Shown: positions 1 through 9,302, counted from the first letter of the stretch. The stretch is DNA of 64,000 nucleotides from UBA1723 sp045642085 (GCA_045642085.1 JAZUIF010000043.1:11569-75568); one strand, 5' to 3'. A program made the numbers and translations. Notes: generated by a model from the sequence alone, not told the origin.

Positions 1-1
1 G

Positions 2-1642
2 TTGCCATCGTTTCCATGCATTCATGGTAAAGTGACAGATCTTAATGATACACCTTTATATGGGATTTCTGTATCTACAAACAGCGAAACAACAACAATA
101 ACTGATGTATGTGGAAATTATCGTATATATTACAATGGCAATAACGCTGTCTCACTGCATGTAGCCGGATATATAAACAAAGAGTATAAAAAATATGAGT
201 TTAAGGATCCTTCTGAAATAGATGAAAATACAAGTTATGATTTTAAGATAGACAAACCAAGAAGAATATATGGATCTATAGTCACAAAAAATGGTTTTGT
301 TGATGACTCTGCTATATCTCCTACAGTCACTATCGTAGTTGATCAAAAGGAGTATTCTATACCATCATCTAAATATTGGACTTATGGAATCACATTACCA
401 CAAGACACCTCAATAATAACTGCTTATATAAAAGCAAAAGACGGATATGGTTTGGAATCAAACAGAGTGACATCTAAAGACGGCAAACCATGGCTACCAT
501 ACATATATTTACCTACAGGAATTGAGGTCAAAGGATCAATCACTAATAGCTGTGGACCATCGAAAGCGACAATAACATTAGAAGCAGGAAGAGGAAAAAA
601 GAAAGAGACTTTCACTCAAACGTCAAAGTTCGGTTATTTCAGATTCAATCTGCCAGTAAACATAACTGGAGACGCTAAGGTGAAGATCAATTGTCAAGGC
701 AAAAAATTATCAAAAAAGATTGAGTTAGATACAGAAACCATCGATCTTGGGGATTTTGAATTCTGTTCAGGAGAAAAGCCTGATCCAAACTGTATCTACG
801 CAATAATTGGAGACAAGACAATAAAGTTTGATACACAAAAGGACAAGACAACAGAGATGTTCCTAAAAAATGGAATCCAATCAAAATACCAGATATGGTA
901 CAAGAACGCAGACTTTGACGGCACTTTGGTGGTTGAACTTAAACATCCAGGTAATTACGGAGGAAACTCATCTGTATATCTTATAGAAAACGAAGGTATA
1001 GCTTCAAAACAATGGTATAGTAAAGTATCAAAGGATAGTATATACACTATCCAAACCGACTGTGAGCTTTTCAACGATAAAAGTGGAAACGTAGAAGATA
1101 TCTATCTATATGGTTCTGCTGATATTGTATGGAAAAGTATCTACGACAATATTGACAAAGAATATTTAGATTATATTAAATCTGGAAATGAACAAAAGAC
1201 ACTTGTTGGAAAAGCAAATGGAACTAAGTTCTATACCTTTAAAGTATCTCAAGAAGACACAAAACAACTTGAGAACCACTTAAAGTCAAGCAACTACAAA
1301 GAGGTCAAAACATTTATGGATGATGAGCAAAGAATCACAACAATTTATCTAAAAGAAGACTCTGAAGCTTTGATCCATAGAAATAAAGACAACACATCAG
1401 AAATGACAATATTGTCGAGAAAAGGAATCGGAACAGAACCACTTTATCACTGTTGGAAAGTTGATTTCAGAAACTCTCCACTTAAAGAAAAGAGTGGCAA
1501 CGTCGACTACATGTGGAAGAATGAAGCAGACATCGCACAGTTGGTAATGTTCGGACCAATCATGGGAGTCAAGTTTACAAAGACAAACATCAACGAACAG
1601 AGATGTGGCTGTACGACCAGCGCACCAGCCGTCGCAAACTAA
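2..1642 (+). CDS. Carboxypeptidase-regulatory-like repeat protein, 5'-truncated
   Basis: The reading frame is open to the left edge, so the true start, and any signal peptide, lie outside the window. The visible 546 residues begin in a CarboxypepD_reg-like beta-sandwich (about 1-60, HGKVTDLNDTPLYGISV followed by a DxxGNY-type motif). Two similar folds follow, at about 88-170 and 175-255; the last has GYFRFNLP. The rest (about 265-546) is a Lys/Asp-rich region I do not recognise; it contains two related segments, each with a Trp-Tyr-rich strand and a SGNVxxxxxW element. No T9SS sorting domain or catalytic motif is seen at the C-terminus (it ends CGCTTSAPAVAN). Regulatory-like domains of this kind are common in surface and secreted Bacteroidota proteins. 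Function is unknown. A strong terminator follows at once, so this is the last gene of its transcript. Confidence 0.6.
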   Translation: MPSFPCIHGKVTDLNDTPLYGISVSTNSETTTITDVCGNYRIYYNGNNAVSLHVAGYINKEYKKYEFKDPSEIDENTSYDFKIDKPRRIYGSIVTKNGFVDDSAISPTVTIVVDQKEYSIPSSKYWTYGITLPQDTSIITAYIKAKDGYGLESNRVTSKDGKPWLPYIYLPTGIEVKGSITNSCGPSKATITLEAGRGKKKETFTQTSKFGYFRFNLPVNITGDAKVKINCQGKKLSKKIELDTETIDLGDFEFCSGEKPDPNCIYAIIGDKTIKFDTQKDKTTEMFLKNGIQSKYQIWYKNADFDGTLVVELKHPGNYGGNSSVYLIENEGIASKQWYSKVSKDSIYTIQTDCELFNDKSGNVEDIYLYGSADIVWKSIYDNIDKEYLDYIKSGNEQKTLVGKANGTKFYTFKVSQEDTKQLENHLKSSNYKEVKTFMDDEQRITTIYLKEDSEALIHRNKDNTSEMTILSRKGIGTEPLYHCWKVDFRNSPLKEKSGNVDYMWKNEADIAQLVMFGPIMGVKFTKTNINEQRCGCTTSAPAVAN

Positions 1643-1666
1643 ACAATATAAAAAATCATAAAACGT

Positions 1667-1698
1667 AAAGGAGGCTTCGGTCTCCTTTGCATTTTTTT
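1667..1698 (+). terminator. Rho-independent terminator with UUCG tetraloop
   Basis: A 9-bp stem (AAAGGAG pairing with CTCCTTT, plus a G-T wobble and a closing C-G) carries a TTCG loop and is followed within 3 nt by seven T residues. It ends the transcript of the truncated first gene. Confidence 0.9.
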
Positions 1699-1738
1699 AA
1701 GGAGATTATATATCAGTTGTCCAAAATCGAAGATTGCA

Positions 1739-1773
1739 TTAAAAATTAAGAGTTAATAGTTTAGAATTCATTG
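1739..1773 (+). repeat. Degenerate heptamer array (TTAAGAG/TTAATAG type)
   Basis: Five consecutive 7-nt units share the pattern TTAANAG (for example TTAAGAG, TTAATAG). The array sits upstream of the next gene's promoter, about 100 nt after the preceding stop codon, unlike most heptamer arrays here, which start at a stop codon. Confidence 0.5.
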
Positions 1774-1802
1774 TTTGTCTCCAAATAAGATTTGTAATTT
1801 TG
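1774..1802 (+). promoter_or_regulatory. Bacteroidota-type promoter for J-domain gene
   Basis: TTTG at 1774-1777 (-33) and TAATTTTG at 1795-1802 (-7, TAnnTTTG) are separated by 17 nt. An alternative TTG start at 1775 lies inside this promoter, so translation should begin at the ATG at 1817, just after the expected transcription start. Confidence 0.65.
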
Positions 1803-1816
1803 CATCAAAAAATAAT

Positions 1817-2773
1817 ATGGATATAGATAAGATATTAAGGCAATATAAAATAATGAGTATATGTAGTCCGATTCTCAAATTTATCGAAATATTGGTGTTG
1901 TGGATTATTTTGCCTTTAACTCTATTAATTATAGAGGGACATTCGGTTTCAGAAATTTTTTCGTATATATATCTTGGATATGTCTTATATCTTATTTTTT
2001 CATTTGAATCTCTTTTTGACCCAGAACTTGAGTTTTTTAAGGAACATTTAGCAGTCAAACCTTATCTTACAAATCTTTATTTTTCAAATTACGTAAAGAA
2101 ATGGGGAATATCTGAAAAAGAAGTTCTGAATCATTTGAGGCGTAAACAATATACAGAAGAGATTAAACGACTATTGTCTAACACTTCATTAAAATATACA
2201 ACGCCAATAATTCATCGCTTATATTTAATGAACAAAGACGCAAGGGAAGTGCAAATGCATTTCTTGCTTGAATGTTTTTCGGAAGATTCAACAATCACAC
2301 TATTCGAAACAAACTATTCAGATTCTCAAGTTAATGAAGCAATTCTTTACTGGAGGAAAAGAGATTTGGACAAGAAAAAGATATTTATAAACTATCTTTA
2401 CAAATTTGTGATTTTGGAGGATGGAATCCACCGTGACGAATGGGATTTCTTAATTACACTAATGTATCAACTTAAATTTAGTAAAGCACTTGTCCAACAT
2501 ATTGCAAATCGTTATGCTGCTTTACTAACAGAATTTGAAGAACATAATTATGAAAATGGAAGATCAACGACGACCAACTCCAACATCAATTTAAAAGAAT
2601 ATTATTCTATCTTAGGTGTTGAAGAAAATTCAACATACGACGAAATAAAGAAAGCGTATCATACTCTAGCATTGACGCATCACCCTGATTTACCAAAGAA
2701 TGCAAGCAGAATAGAAGAATGTGAGGAATTGATGGTTAAGATCAATGAAGCATATAATATGATTGTCAAGTAG
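1817..2773 (+). CDS. Membrane-anchored J-domain (DnaJ-like) protein
   Basis: This 318-residue protein has one or two hydrophobic segments near the N-terminus (about 15-60, rich in Ile/Leu), a charged helical middle of unknown function, and a C-terminal J domain (about 258-318). The J domain carries the invariant HPD motif in THHPDLP, plus the YYSILGV and IKKAYHTLA helices. J domains stimulate the ATPase of DnaK/Hsp70, so this protein probably recruits DnaK to the membrane. It lacks the G/F-rich and zinc-finger regions of DnaJ itself. It resembles in layout two other J-domain proteins in this window (at 30.2 and 56.0 kb), but I see no clear TerB domain here. The ATG at 1817 is preferred to an upstream TTG that falls inside the promoter. 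The stop codon TAG abuts a palindromic repeat. Confidence 0.75.
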   Translation: MDIDKILRQYKIMSICSPILKFIEILVLWIILPLTLLIIEGHSVSEIFSYIYLGYVLYLIFSFESLFDPELEFFKEHLAVKPYLTNLYFSNYVKKWGISEKEVLNHLRRKQYTEEIKRLLSNTSLKYTTPIIHRLYLMNKDAREVQMHFLLECFSEDSTITLFETNYSDSQVNEAILYWRKRDLDKKKIFINYLYKFVILEDGIHRDEWDFLITLMYQLKFSKALVQHIANRYAALLTEFEEHNYENGRSTTTNSNINLKEYYSILGVEENSTYDEIKKAYHTLALTHHPDLPKNASRIEECEELMVKINEAYNMIVK

Positions 2774-2795
2774 GGGCAGTGCCTTGTGCCTGTCC
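2771..2795. repeat. Palindromic repeat, GGGGCAGTGCC variant
   Basis: An imperfect inverted repeat (GGGGCAGTGCC / GTGCCTGTCC) starts on the stop codon of the J-domain gene, so TAG doubles as the left edge of the repeat. It is related in sequence to the GGCAGGTTTCAAACCTGCC elements elsewhere in the window. Confidence 0.6.
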
Positions 2796-2869
2796 AAGTA
2801 ACAGATTTCAAAACAAAATCGTTTGTAGACTCTGGACCAACAAACATCAATATTGTTGATAAAATCCGA

Positions 2870-2893
2870 TTTTCAACACAAAAATGTTGAAAA
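2870..2893. repeat. Perfect 9-bp inverted repeat
   Basis: TTTTCAACA and TGTTGAAAA are separated by 6 nt. It lies 15 nt upstream of the -33 element of the next promoter. It could be a weak terminator or an operator; the T tract of a classical terminator is missing. Confidence 0.5.
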
Positions 2894-2907
2894 ATAGTGT
2901 TTATTTA

Positions 2908-2937
2908 TTGCTTTTTAAGCAAAAATTTATAGATTTG
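2908..2937 (+). promoter_or_regulatory. Promoter of the FGE/WG operon
   Basis: TTG at 2908-2910 and TAGATTTG at 2930-2937 are spaced 19 nt apart, a good match to the Bacteroidota consensus. The leader to the ATG at 3037 would be about 90 nt long. Confidence 0.7.
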
Positions 2938-2954
2938 CAATGTGTATCACTATA

Positions 2955-2993
2955 GTATGCCGTAAAAGGTATAAAAATTAGTCCGTGGCATAC
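2955..2993 (+). promoter_or_regulatory. 5' leader inverted repeat
   Basis: GTATGCC (2955-2961) and GGCATAC (2987-2993) can pair across a 25-nt AT-rich loop inside the predicted leader of the operon. This may be a leader stem-loop or an operator; no riboswitch class was recognised. Confidence 0.4.
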
Positions 2994-3036
2994 TTGATTT
3001 GGTTTGAAAATAATTTAAAAAATACAAAATAAGACA

Positions 3037-4641
3037 ATGAGAAAGTTATTTCTAATGGCTTTTGCTTTCGGTCTTACTTCTGCAATGAGCGTAAGCGCTC
3101 AGCAAACAGAAAAGTTGTCTTCAAGCTTCACTTGCAAGGCTACTTATCCGAAAGGAAAGAACATCTATTTGATGGATTCTTGTAAGGTAAACTACACCAT
3201 CAAAAAGATCGTAGGAAAAATGGGAGTTCACACAGATGTAGAATGGACATCACGCCCAGATTTCACTTACAACAAAATCAAGGTTGACAGAAGTCAGCTA
3301 AACGGAGACAAGAATTATCAGGAGCTAGTGTCGAGATTTGACATGATCACTCCAAAGAAAGCCACATTCGCTTTGACATTGATGTTCTATAGCGACAGAG
3401 CTAAGACATACTACGCATCAGCAAAAACAACAGTTGAGGTTAACTATTTGGAGAAAGCTGGAGCAACAATCTCACCAGAGACATACACAGTAAAGGATTG
3501 GTCAGAGAACTTGACTGATATTTACGTAGGTAAGCAGGATGCTGCAAAGCCAGGAGTTGTCAAGCTAGACAATTCAATGAAGGAATTTTTGGATCTTATG
3601 CGTTTGACAGAGAGCACAACAAAGATGGATCCATCACAGCGCGGTTTCAACTACCGTCTACGTAACATCTTCGTTAACGCAGATAAAATCGACGTTGTAA
3701 AAGCAGACATCGTTTCTATCGATTGGAATGAGAACGACTATGACTTCCTAGTATATGAGGTAAGCAAGCGTAAGGAAGCATACGCACTAATGGCAAAGGG
3801 TGACTCAGCAAAGGCAGATGAGGTATACTTCGCTAACAGAAAGTATGAGCCAATCATCAGTGTAAAGTCGCCAAACTACTGGAAGACAACTGGTACAGCA
3901 TGTGAGACATTTGACAAGGCACTTGCTACAGCAGACTCTTACTACAAGAAGAAGCAGTGGAATGAGGCTGGTCTATACTATAACATGGCTTACGAGTATG
4001 ACTCAACAATGGCATACCCTAAGCAGCAGGCAATCAAGATCCAGGAATATATCGACTACAAGAACAACCGTAACGTAACTGGTTTGATCGACATGGTTTA
4101 CGTTGAGGGTAACCACGAGGTTAAGAGCTTCTACATTGGTAAGACTGAGGTGACTCAGAGCCAGTGGATGCGAGTTATGGGAACAAACCCATCAAACTTC
4201 AAGGGTTGTAGAACATGTCCTGTGGAGAACGTATCTTGGAATGAGGTTCAGACATTCATCAAGAAGCTAAACGAGCAGACTGGTCTTAAGTATCGTTTGA
4301 TGAGCGAGAAAGAGTGGGAGTACGCAGCAAAGGGCGGAAAGAACGGATCTAAGTCAGCATTCGCAGGTGGTGACAACATCACTGAGGTATCTTGGAACGC
4401 ATACAACGCAGAGCAGTCAACTCACGGTGTAGCAGAGAAGGCACCAAACGAGCTTGGCATCTATGATATGACAGGTAACGTAGCAGAGTGGGTAAACAAC
4501 CAGTACGACAAGGTAACTCGTTTTGCAAAGGGAGGTTCGTTTGCTGATGAGGCTTCAAACTGTGCAATCGATGCTAAAGAGAAGTTAAAACCAGATTACA
4601 AGAGCAACAGTGTAGGTTTCCGTATCTGCCAGGATGAATAA
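3037..4641 (+). CDS. Secreted protein with C-terminal FGE-sulfatase (SUMF1-like) domain
   Basis: A signal peptide (about 1-21, ending SVSA) precedes about 320 residues of unrecognised sequence containing a short TPR-like segment near 290-330. A formylglycine-generating-enzyme-like domain follows (about 350-534), with KTEVTQSQWMRVMG, CPVENVSWNEVQTFIKKL, YRLMSEKEWEYAAKGG, YDMTGNVAEWV and a final GFRI. This domain adopts a C-type-lectin-like fold. In the Bacteroidota it is often non-catalytic, as in GldJ/GldK of the T9SS, though this N-terminus does not look like those proteins. The active-site cysteines of true FGE are not evident in the C-terminal part, so a binding or structural role is more likely than sulfatase activation. 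It is co-transcribed with the WG-repeat gene 16 nt downstream. Confidence 0.75.
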   Translation: MRKLFLMAFAFGLTSAMSVSAQQTEKLSSSFTCKATYPKGKNIYLMDSCKVNYTIKKIVGKMGVHTDVEWTSRPDFTYNKIKVDRSQLNGDKNYQELVSRFDMITPKKATFALTLMFYSDRAKTYYASAKTTVEVNYLEKAGATISPETYTVKDWSENLTDIYVGKQDAAKPGVVKLDNSMKEFLDLMRLTESTTKMDPSQRGFNYRLRNIFVNADKIDVVKADIVSIDWNENDYDFLVYEVSKRKEAYALMAKGDSAKADEVYFANRKYEPIISVKSPNYWKTTGTACETFDKALATADSYYKKKQWNEAGLYYNMAYEYDSTMAYPKQQAIKIQEYIDYKNNRNVTGLIDMVYVEGNHEVKSFYIGKTEVTQSQWMRVMGTNPSNFKGCRTCPVENVSWNEVQTFIKKLNEQTGLKYRLMSEKEWEYAAKGGKNGSKSAFAGGDNITEVSWNAYNAEQSTHGVAEKAPNELGIYDMTGNVAEWVNNQYDKVTRFAKGGSFADEASNCAIDAKEKLKPDYKSNSVGFRICQDE

Positions 4642-4657
4642 AAAAAGATAAGCAAAA

Positions 4658-6022
4658 ATGAAAAGAGCAATATATCTACTGCTTGCTAGCAGTTTAAGTT
4701 TTTCCGCTTTCGCACAGAACAACAACGATGCAAAGGCACGTGACCTTTATCCAAAGGCAATGGATCTATACAATGCTAAGGATTACAAGGCAACTATCAA
4801 CAAGCTTAATGAGATCGACAAGTTGTTAGGTAAGGGTAACGCCCGCACAAACTATCTACGTACAAAGGCAGCTTACGCACTTAACGACTATACAATGGCT
4901 CAGAATTCTTGCAAGGCATACTTCGAGTCAATGCCTAAACATGACAAAGGATACTCTGAGATGGCCGTTATCAAGGAGAGCCTAATGGCTTACTTCCAGG
5001 CTCAGATGAAGAAGAGACAGGAAGACGCTGCTGCTTGGGAGGCTCAGGAAGCCGACAGAAAAGCACGTGAGGCTGCTGAGGAGGCATCACGTCAGGCACA
5101 GATGAAGGCAGCTGCTGAAAGAAGAGCTGCATTCCAGTCTGAACTTGAGGCTCAGGACAAGCGTGAGGCTGAGGCTTACGCTAACGCTCAGAAGACAGGC
5201 ACTAAGGCTGCTCTACAAGAGTTCATCTACGACTATCCTTATGGTAAGAAGGTAGCTGACGCTAAGAGAGAGATGAACAAGAAATGGCCTGCTCCTGTTC
5301 GTACACTTAAGAATGGTAAGTATGGTTATACTAAGGACGGTAAGTTCGTTGTTAAACCTAAATACGAGTACGCTACAGACTTTAGCGATGGTTTGGCTCG
5401 CGTAGGTAAGGATGGCAAGTACGGTTATGTAAACGAGAATGGTGAAGAGATCATTCCATTGCAGTACACTCAGGCTTCTTCATTCAGCTACGGTGTTGCA
5501 GCTGTTAAAGACCAGAATGGAGATGCTTACTTCATCCTTCCTTCAGGTTCTCGTCTACAGGATGCTTCTTACCTAGACACAAAGAGCTTCAAAGAGGGTC
5601 TTGCTGCATGTCAGGATGAGAATTACCTATACGGATTTGTTGATCCTAAGGGTAAGCTAGTTGTTCAGCACAAGTATAAGACTGTTGGTTGGTACAACGA
5701 GGGAATCTGCGCAGTTGCAAAGAATGTAAACGGTAAGACTCTTTACGGTTACATCGACAACAAGGGCAACCAGTTGTGTGATTTCATTTACGACGAGGCT
5801 AAGGACTTCCAGGGTGGAGTTGCTCGTGTGAAGACAAACGGAAAGTACGGTCTTGTTGACAGATTCGGTTCACCAATCACTTGCTGTGACTACGACTATA
5901 TCTCAGAGTTCAAGGCTGATGGTTATGCATTGGCAAAACGCTCTAACCTTGAGGTATACATCGACAAAGAAGGTCAGTTGTGGGCTAAGGTTAACGGAAA
6001 GTACGTAACTGTGAAATTCTAA
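4658..6022 (+). CDS. Secreted TPR/coiled-coil/WG-repeat protein
   Basis: A signal peptide (1-19, FSAFA-Q) is followed by a short TPR-like region (about 22-110) with YPKAMDLYNAKDYKAT. Next comes a highly charged Ala/Glu/Lys/Arg coiled coil (about 115-185), then five to six WG-type repeats (about 215-450) such as NGKYGYTKDGKFVVKPKY, each with a paired Y/F-x-DGLARV strand. WG repeats form beta-propeller-like surfaces; specific ligands are generally unknown. It lies 16 nt after the FGE-domain gene and shares its promoter and terminator, so the two probably act together in the periplasm or at the outer membrane. Confidence 0.8.
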   Translation: MKRAIYLLLASSLSFSAFAQNNNDAKARDLYPKAMDLYNAKDYKATINKLNEIDKLLGKGNARTNYLRTKAAYALNDYTMAQNSCKAYFESMPKHDKGYSEMAVIKESLMAYFQAQMKKRQEDAAAWEAQEADRKAREAAEEASRQAQMKAAAERRAAFQSELEAQDKREAEAYANAQKTGTKAALQEFIYDYPYGKKVADAKREMNKKWPAPVRTLKNGKYGYTKDGKFVVKPKYEYATDFSDGLARVGKDGKYGYVNENGEEIIPLQYTQASSFSYGVAAVKDQNGDAYFILPSGSRLQDASYLDTKSFKEGLAACQDENYLYGFVDPKGKLVVQHKYKTVGWYNEGICAVAKNVNGKTLYGYIDNKGNQLCDFIYDEAKDFQGGVARVKTNGKYGLVDRFGSPITCCDYDYISEFKADGYALAKRSNLEVYIDKEGQLWAKVNGKYVTVKF

Positions 6023-6054
6023 AATTCTCATATCTTTTATTTTTTAAGTTGGTA

Positions 6055-6090
6055 ATTCCAAGTCGACGAAATGTCGGCTTGGGATTTTTA
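6055..6090 (+). terminator. Terminator of the FGE/WG operon
   Basis: A 13-bp stem with two G-T wobbles (6055-6067 with 6073-6085) and a GAAAT loop is followed by TTTTA. Confidence 0.9.
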
Positions 6091-6211
6091 TTATAGTTAT
6101 ACAATATAAATAATACCTAAACCATCACTGACAAGAGACGTCAGCAAATACTCAAGCGTAAAAATCACCCTATTTTTACGAATTTGTTTCATATTATCCA
6201 CTTACAAACGC

Positions 6212-6219
6212 TATTTTTG
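6212..6219 (+). promoter_or_regulatory. -7 box of the TonB receptor/HmuY operon
   Basis: TATTTTTG matches TAnnTTTG. The nearest TTTG upstream is at 6183-6186, 25 nt away, so the -33 element is weak or displaced. I see no clear iron-regulator (Fur-like) box. Confidence 0.55.
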
Positions 6220-6252
6220 CAATGATTTTCATTAACAAAGTAATTTATAATA

Positions 6253-8613
6253 GTGTCAACGAAAGTAAAAATATTCTTAGCTGTATTGTTAATTGCCATT
6301 GCCGACTCATTGTTCGGTCGTGAGATTGCGATACAAATCGTTGACAAAAACGGTTCATCTCCAATCTACGGAGCCTATTTTTCCTACTCAAATGAGAAGC
6401 TATCTTCTAATGAGACTAACGCAAAGAAGGTCAAGACTGAAATGACCGATTCTCACGGAAAAGCCAAAATCAATGCCGATGGTGAAATCTTCTACGAAGC
6501 ATCATTTGTGGGATATATAACAAAAACAGGTTCCATCTCTCCGACTCAAAACAAAATCACAATCATCCTTGAAGAAGATGAGACAATGTTGGAAGACGTG
6601 TACGTCGAAGGCAAAATCGACGAGCGTCCGATAAAGTTGTCGGCTGTCACGACACAAGTAATGTCGGCAGAAAGATTAGTTGAGACTGGTCACGGATCAC
6701 TTCAACAAGCATTGCAGCATGAGACACCAGGGCTTAACATTCAAAAGGTAGGATTCGGCAATGAAATGTCGATGCAGGGTCTGGATGCAAGACATGTGTT
6801 GTTCTTGATGGATGGAGAACGAATGACTGGTGACATGGCAGGAAATCTCGACTACGAAAGATTCAACCTTCATGCTATCGAACGTGTGGAGATAGTCAAA
6901 GGAGCAAGCAGTACGCTCTACGGTTCACGCGCGGCTGGTGCAGTGATCAACCTTATCACAAAGAAAACAACCAAGCCATTTGAGATATCTGCCGGAGCAA
7001 GATACGGCATGATGAACGAAAGGAATTTCGATAATCCGTCGACTAGAGATTACTTATATATGTATGAGAAGAATGTCGACAAACCAAACTTGCAAGCATG
7101 GGTATCAACAGGATTCCATCGTAAAAAAGTAACAGGACAGACCGACCTATGGTATGGATCATCGGACGCTTTTAATCTATACCAAGATGGCAACGACGAA
7201 AAGCTCTACACTAAAGAAGCTAATGACATCTTGACAAAAGACACACTTGTCATCGCAGAGAACATGCGTCCACCATTGGGTATAGAAGGAAATGAGCACG
7301 TGTCTGCCAGTCAGAAACTATACTTTGATTTCACTAAGAATGTGGAAGTCCAGCTCTACGGAACTTATTTCCACATGAACACTTACGATATGATCAAAGA
7401 TCTCGTCTACACATTCTCAAATGATATGATGAGTGGAGCGAAAGCAAAAGTGAATGTCAAAGATTGGTTCACAATCGAAGCCAAGATCCACAACGATTTC
7501 TACAACCGATCAAAGAGACATGAGCGTCGAGACGAAGTCAACAAAGTGTATGAAAGCAGAATCTTCCAGCCTAAGTTTATTCTGTCGAGCAAACACTTCA
7601 AACGACATAATCTAATCGCAGGTTGGGAATATATCAGCGACGACCTAACAAGTGATCGCTTCATCTACAATACAATGGCGACAAGAAGCCTGCGTGAAAC
7701 AGAATTATATGCTCAAGACGAGTGGCAAGCTGACGAGAAATGGATGCTTTCATTAGGTGTAAGAGCCAATCATTCTAAAGCCTTCATGACAAGCCGCAAT
7801 TGGTATATGATGCCAAAATTCGCAGTAAAGCACAACTTCTCCGAAGAGTTTTGTATGAGAGCCAACTACTCAATCAACTACAGAAACCCGTCCATCAAAG
7901 AGTTGTTCTTCAACTGGGATAATCTAGGCATGTTCCAGATTAAAGGCAATGAATATCTGATGCCAGAAAAGAGTCAGTACATCTCACTCGGCGGTGAGTT
8001 TACCAATGATAAATTTTTCTTGTCGGCGACAGCATACACCAATATTTTCCGCGACAAAATCGAAGGAATTTGGAGAGTGTACGACATGCAGTATAATTTC
8101 GAATACGAGAATCTACACCGTCAGGTTCTAACTGGAGTCGACATTCTAAGCAAATGGAACATCAGCGACCATTTCACACTCAACGCATCATACAGCTTCG
8201 TCAATATCTCCAAGACCGACGGATTGCAGTTAAGCGCAACAAGTCCGAGTGCGGCTACAGGTAGTTTGGAATATAAATTGAAGAAAAACAAATATTCATT
8301 GATAGCGGTGCTTTCTGCCACAGCAAGCGGGAAAAAGAGATTCGATGTACAAGACCGTCTCTATATAGCCGACGAAGGCACAAGCTACAATGCCTATTAC
8401 CGAGTCACTCTTCCTGCTTATGGATTGGCAAACATAGCCACAACACATAGTTTCAACAACCGTTATCGTCTGACAATCGGTTGTGACAACATCCTCAACT
8501 ATAAGCCAAAGACATTGGGAAGCGGAATCACAGTGTTCAATATTCCTGCGACAACAGGAGCCAGAGGATATGTGCAGCTAGAGGTAACTTTGGATAAGAA
8601 AGAGAAGAAATGA
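6253..8613 (+). CDS. TonB-dependent outer-membrane receptor, HmuR/BtuB-like
   Basis: The 786-residue protein starts at a GTG and has a signal peptide (1-22, ADSLFG), a carboxypeptidase-like beta domain (about 24-112), a plug domain (about 125-240) and a 22-stranded barrel. The plug shows LQQALQHETPGLNIQ, QGLDARHVLFLMDGERM and RVEIVKGASSTLYGSRAAGAVI. A RNPSIKELF ... GNEYLMPEKS stretch sits where haem receptors of the HmuR type carry their FRAP and NPNL boxes, but no histidine lies between them here. It overlaps the downstream HmuY-like lipoprotein gene by 4 nt (ATGA), so the two are translationally coupled. The partner is not SusD, so this is unlikely to be a glycan uptake pair. The substrate is probably haem or another iron/porphyrin-type ligand (inference from the partner). 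Confidence 0.85.
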   Translation: MSTKVKIFLAVLLIAIADSLFGREIAIQIVDKNGSSPIYGAYFSYSNEKLSSNETNAKKVKTEMTDSHGKAKINADGEIFYEASFVGYITKTGSISPTQNKITIILEEDETMLEDVYVEGKIDERPIKLSAVTTQVMSAERLVETGHGSLQQALQHETPGLNIQKVGFGNEMSMQGLDARHVLFLMDGERMTGDMAGNLDYERFNLHAIERVEIVKGASSTLYGSRAAGAVINLITKKTTKPFEISAGARYGMMNERNFDNPSTRDYLYMYEKNVDKPNLQAWVSTGFHRKKVTGQTDLWYGSSDAFNLYQDGNDEKLYTKEANDILTKDTLVIAENMRPPLGIEGNEHVSASQKLYFDFTKNVEVQLYGTYFHMNTYDMIKDLVYTFSNDMMSGAKAKVNVKDWFTIEAKIHNDFYNRSKRHERRDEVNKVYESRIFQPKFILSSKHFKRHNLIAGWEYISDDLTSDRFIYNTMATRSLRETELYAQDEWQADEKWMLSLGVRANHSKAFMTSRNWYMMPKFAVKHNFSEEFCMRANYSINYRNPSIKELFFNWDNLGMFQIKGNEYLMPEKSQYISLGGEFTNDKFFLSATAYTNIFRDKIEGIWRVYDMQYNFEYENLHRQVLTGVDILSKWNISDHFTLNASYSFVNISKTDGLQLSATSPSAATGSLEYKLKKNKYSLIAVLSATASGKKRFDVQDRLYIADEGTSYNAYYRVTLPAYGLANIATTHSFNNRYRLTIGCDNILNYKPKTLGSGITVFNIPATTGARGYVQLEVTLDKKEKK

Positions 8614-9302
8614 AAAAAGTAATATTAATCATACTCACCACCCTACTCTGCGGTTGTGCCAAATATGAAGCCGACGAATTCACAGGCTATACCTTGCCTC
8701 GAATCACCGGTTACAATACTGGTGTCACCAACGACTGGCTGTATTTCTGTCTGGACGACGACACATTCATGAATCTTGAGTCGCCCAACAGTGATTTGCC
8801 AGAAGGATTCCAATATTACAATATCAAATGGGATTTCGCCATCTGTGGATGCAAGATGCGCACTAATTCCGGCACCTCAGGAAGAGGCAAAGGTGGAGCT
8901 GCAGACTTGGGATATGTCGACTATGACAAATATCAAAGCGTATCGGATTTACCACAGAACCTAAAGTGGGCAGTGGACGATAGCACAATCGAAGTGACAT
9001 TCAGCAAGAATGACTGGAACCGATACCTGATGGCGAACAATATGGATTTCGATTCAAACCCATGGTTTAATCCAAATTCAGGACCAGCAATGTGTAAAGC
9101 ATCCGGCAACCCTATACTTAGCCAAGCCGTAGTGTATGCAGGTCCACCACCGACATACGAACCTTCTTTGCACACCTACGTAATCCGCACTGCCAATGGC
9201 AAAGACTACTACAAATTCCAGATAGTCTCATGGTTCAACGACAATACAAAAATAGGAGGAGATGGAGGAAGAATAAGCTATTATTTGGATAAATTAAAAT
9301 GA
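8610..9302 (+). CDS. HmuY-like lipoprotein
   Basis: A 230-residue lipoprotein: hydrophobic N-terminus, then a lipobox ending LLCGC with lipidated Cys at about 16. The body has the HmuY-family signature WDFAICGCKMRTNSGTSGRG followed by GGA, then a beta-rich region ending in a YKFQIVSW strand (PF14064-type). HmuY of Porphyromonas gingivalis captures haem and hands it to the receptor HmuR, so this protein probably passes ligand to the receptor encoded just upstream (4-nt overlap). I could not identify the paired haem-ligating histidines, so haem itself is not certain. Confidence 0.75.
   Translation: MKKVILIILTTLLCGCAKYEADEFTGYTLPRITGYNTGVTNDWLYFCLDDDTFMNLESPNSDLPEGFQYYNIKWDFAICGCKMRTNSGTSGRGKGGAADLGYVDYDKYQSVSDLPQNLKWAVDDSTIEVTFSKNDWNRYLMANNMDFDSNPWFNPNSGPAMCKASGNPILSQAVVYAGPPPTYEPSLHTYVIRTANGKDYYKFQIVSWFNDNTKIGGDGGRISYYLDKLK

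Noticed and set aside
2955..2993. Riboswitch in the FGE/WG leader
   Set aside because: Only one simple inverted repeat is seen, with no conserved aptamer motif.
3037..4641. GldK/GldJ T9SS component
   Set aside because: The FGE-like domain fits, but there is no lipobox, the N-terminal 330 residues do not resemble GldK/J, and no other gld or por genes are adjacent.
6253..9302. SusC/SusD glycan-uptake pair
   Set aside because: The lipoprotein has the HmuY signature and is too short (230 residues) for SusD; the receptor is shorter than SusC.
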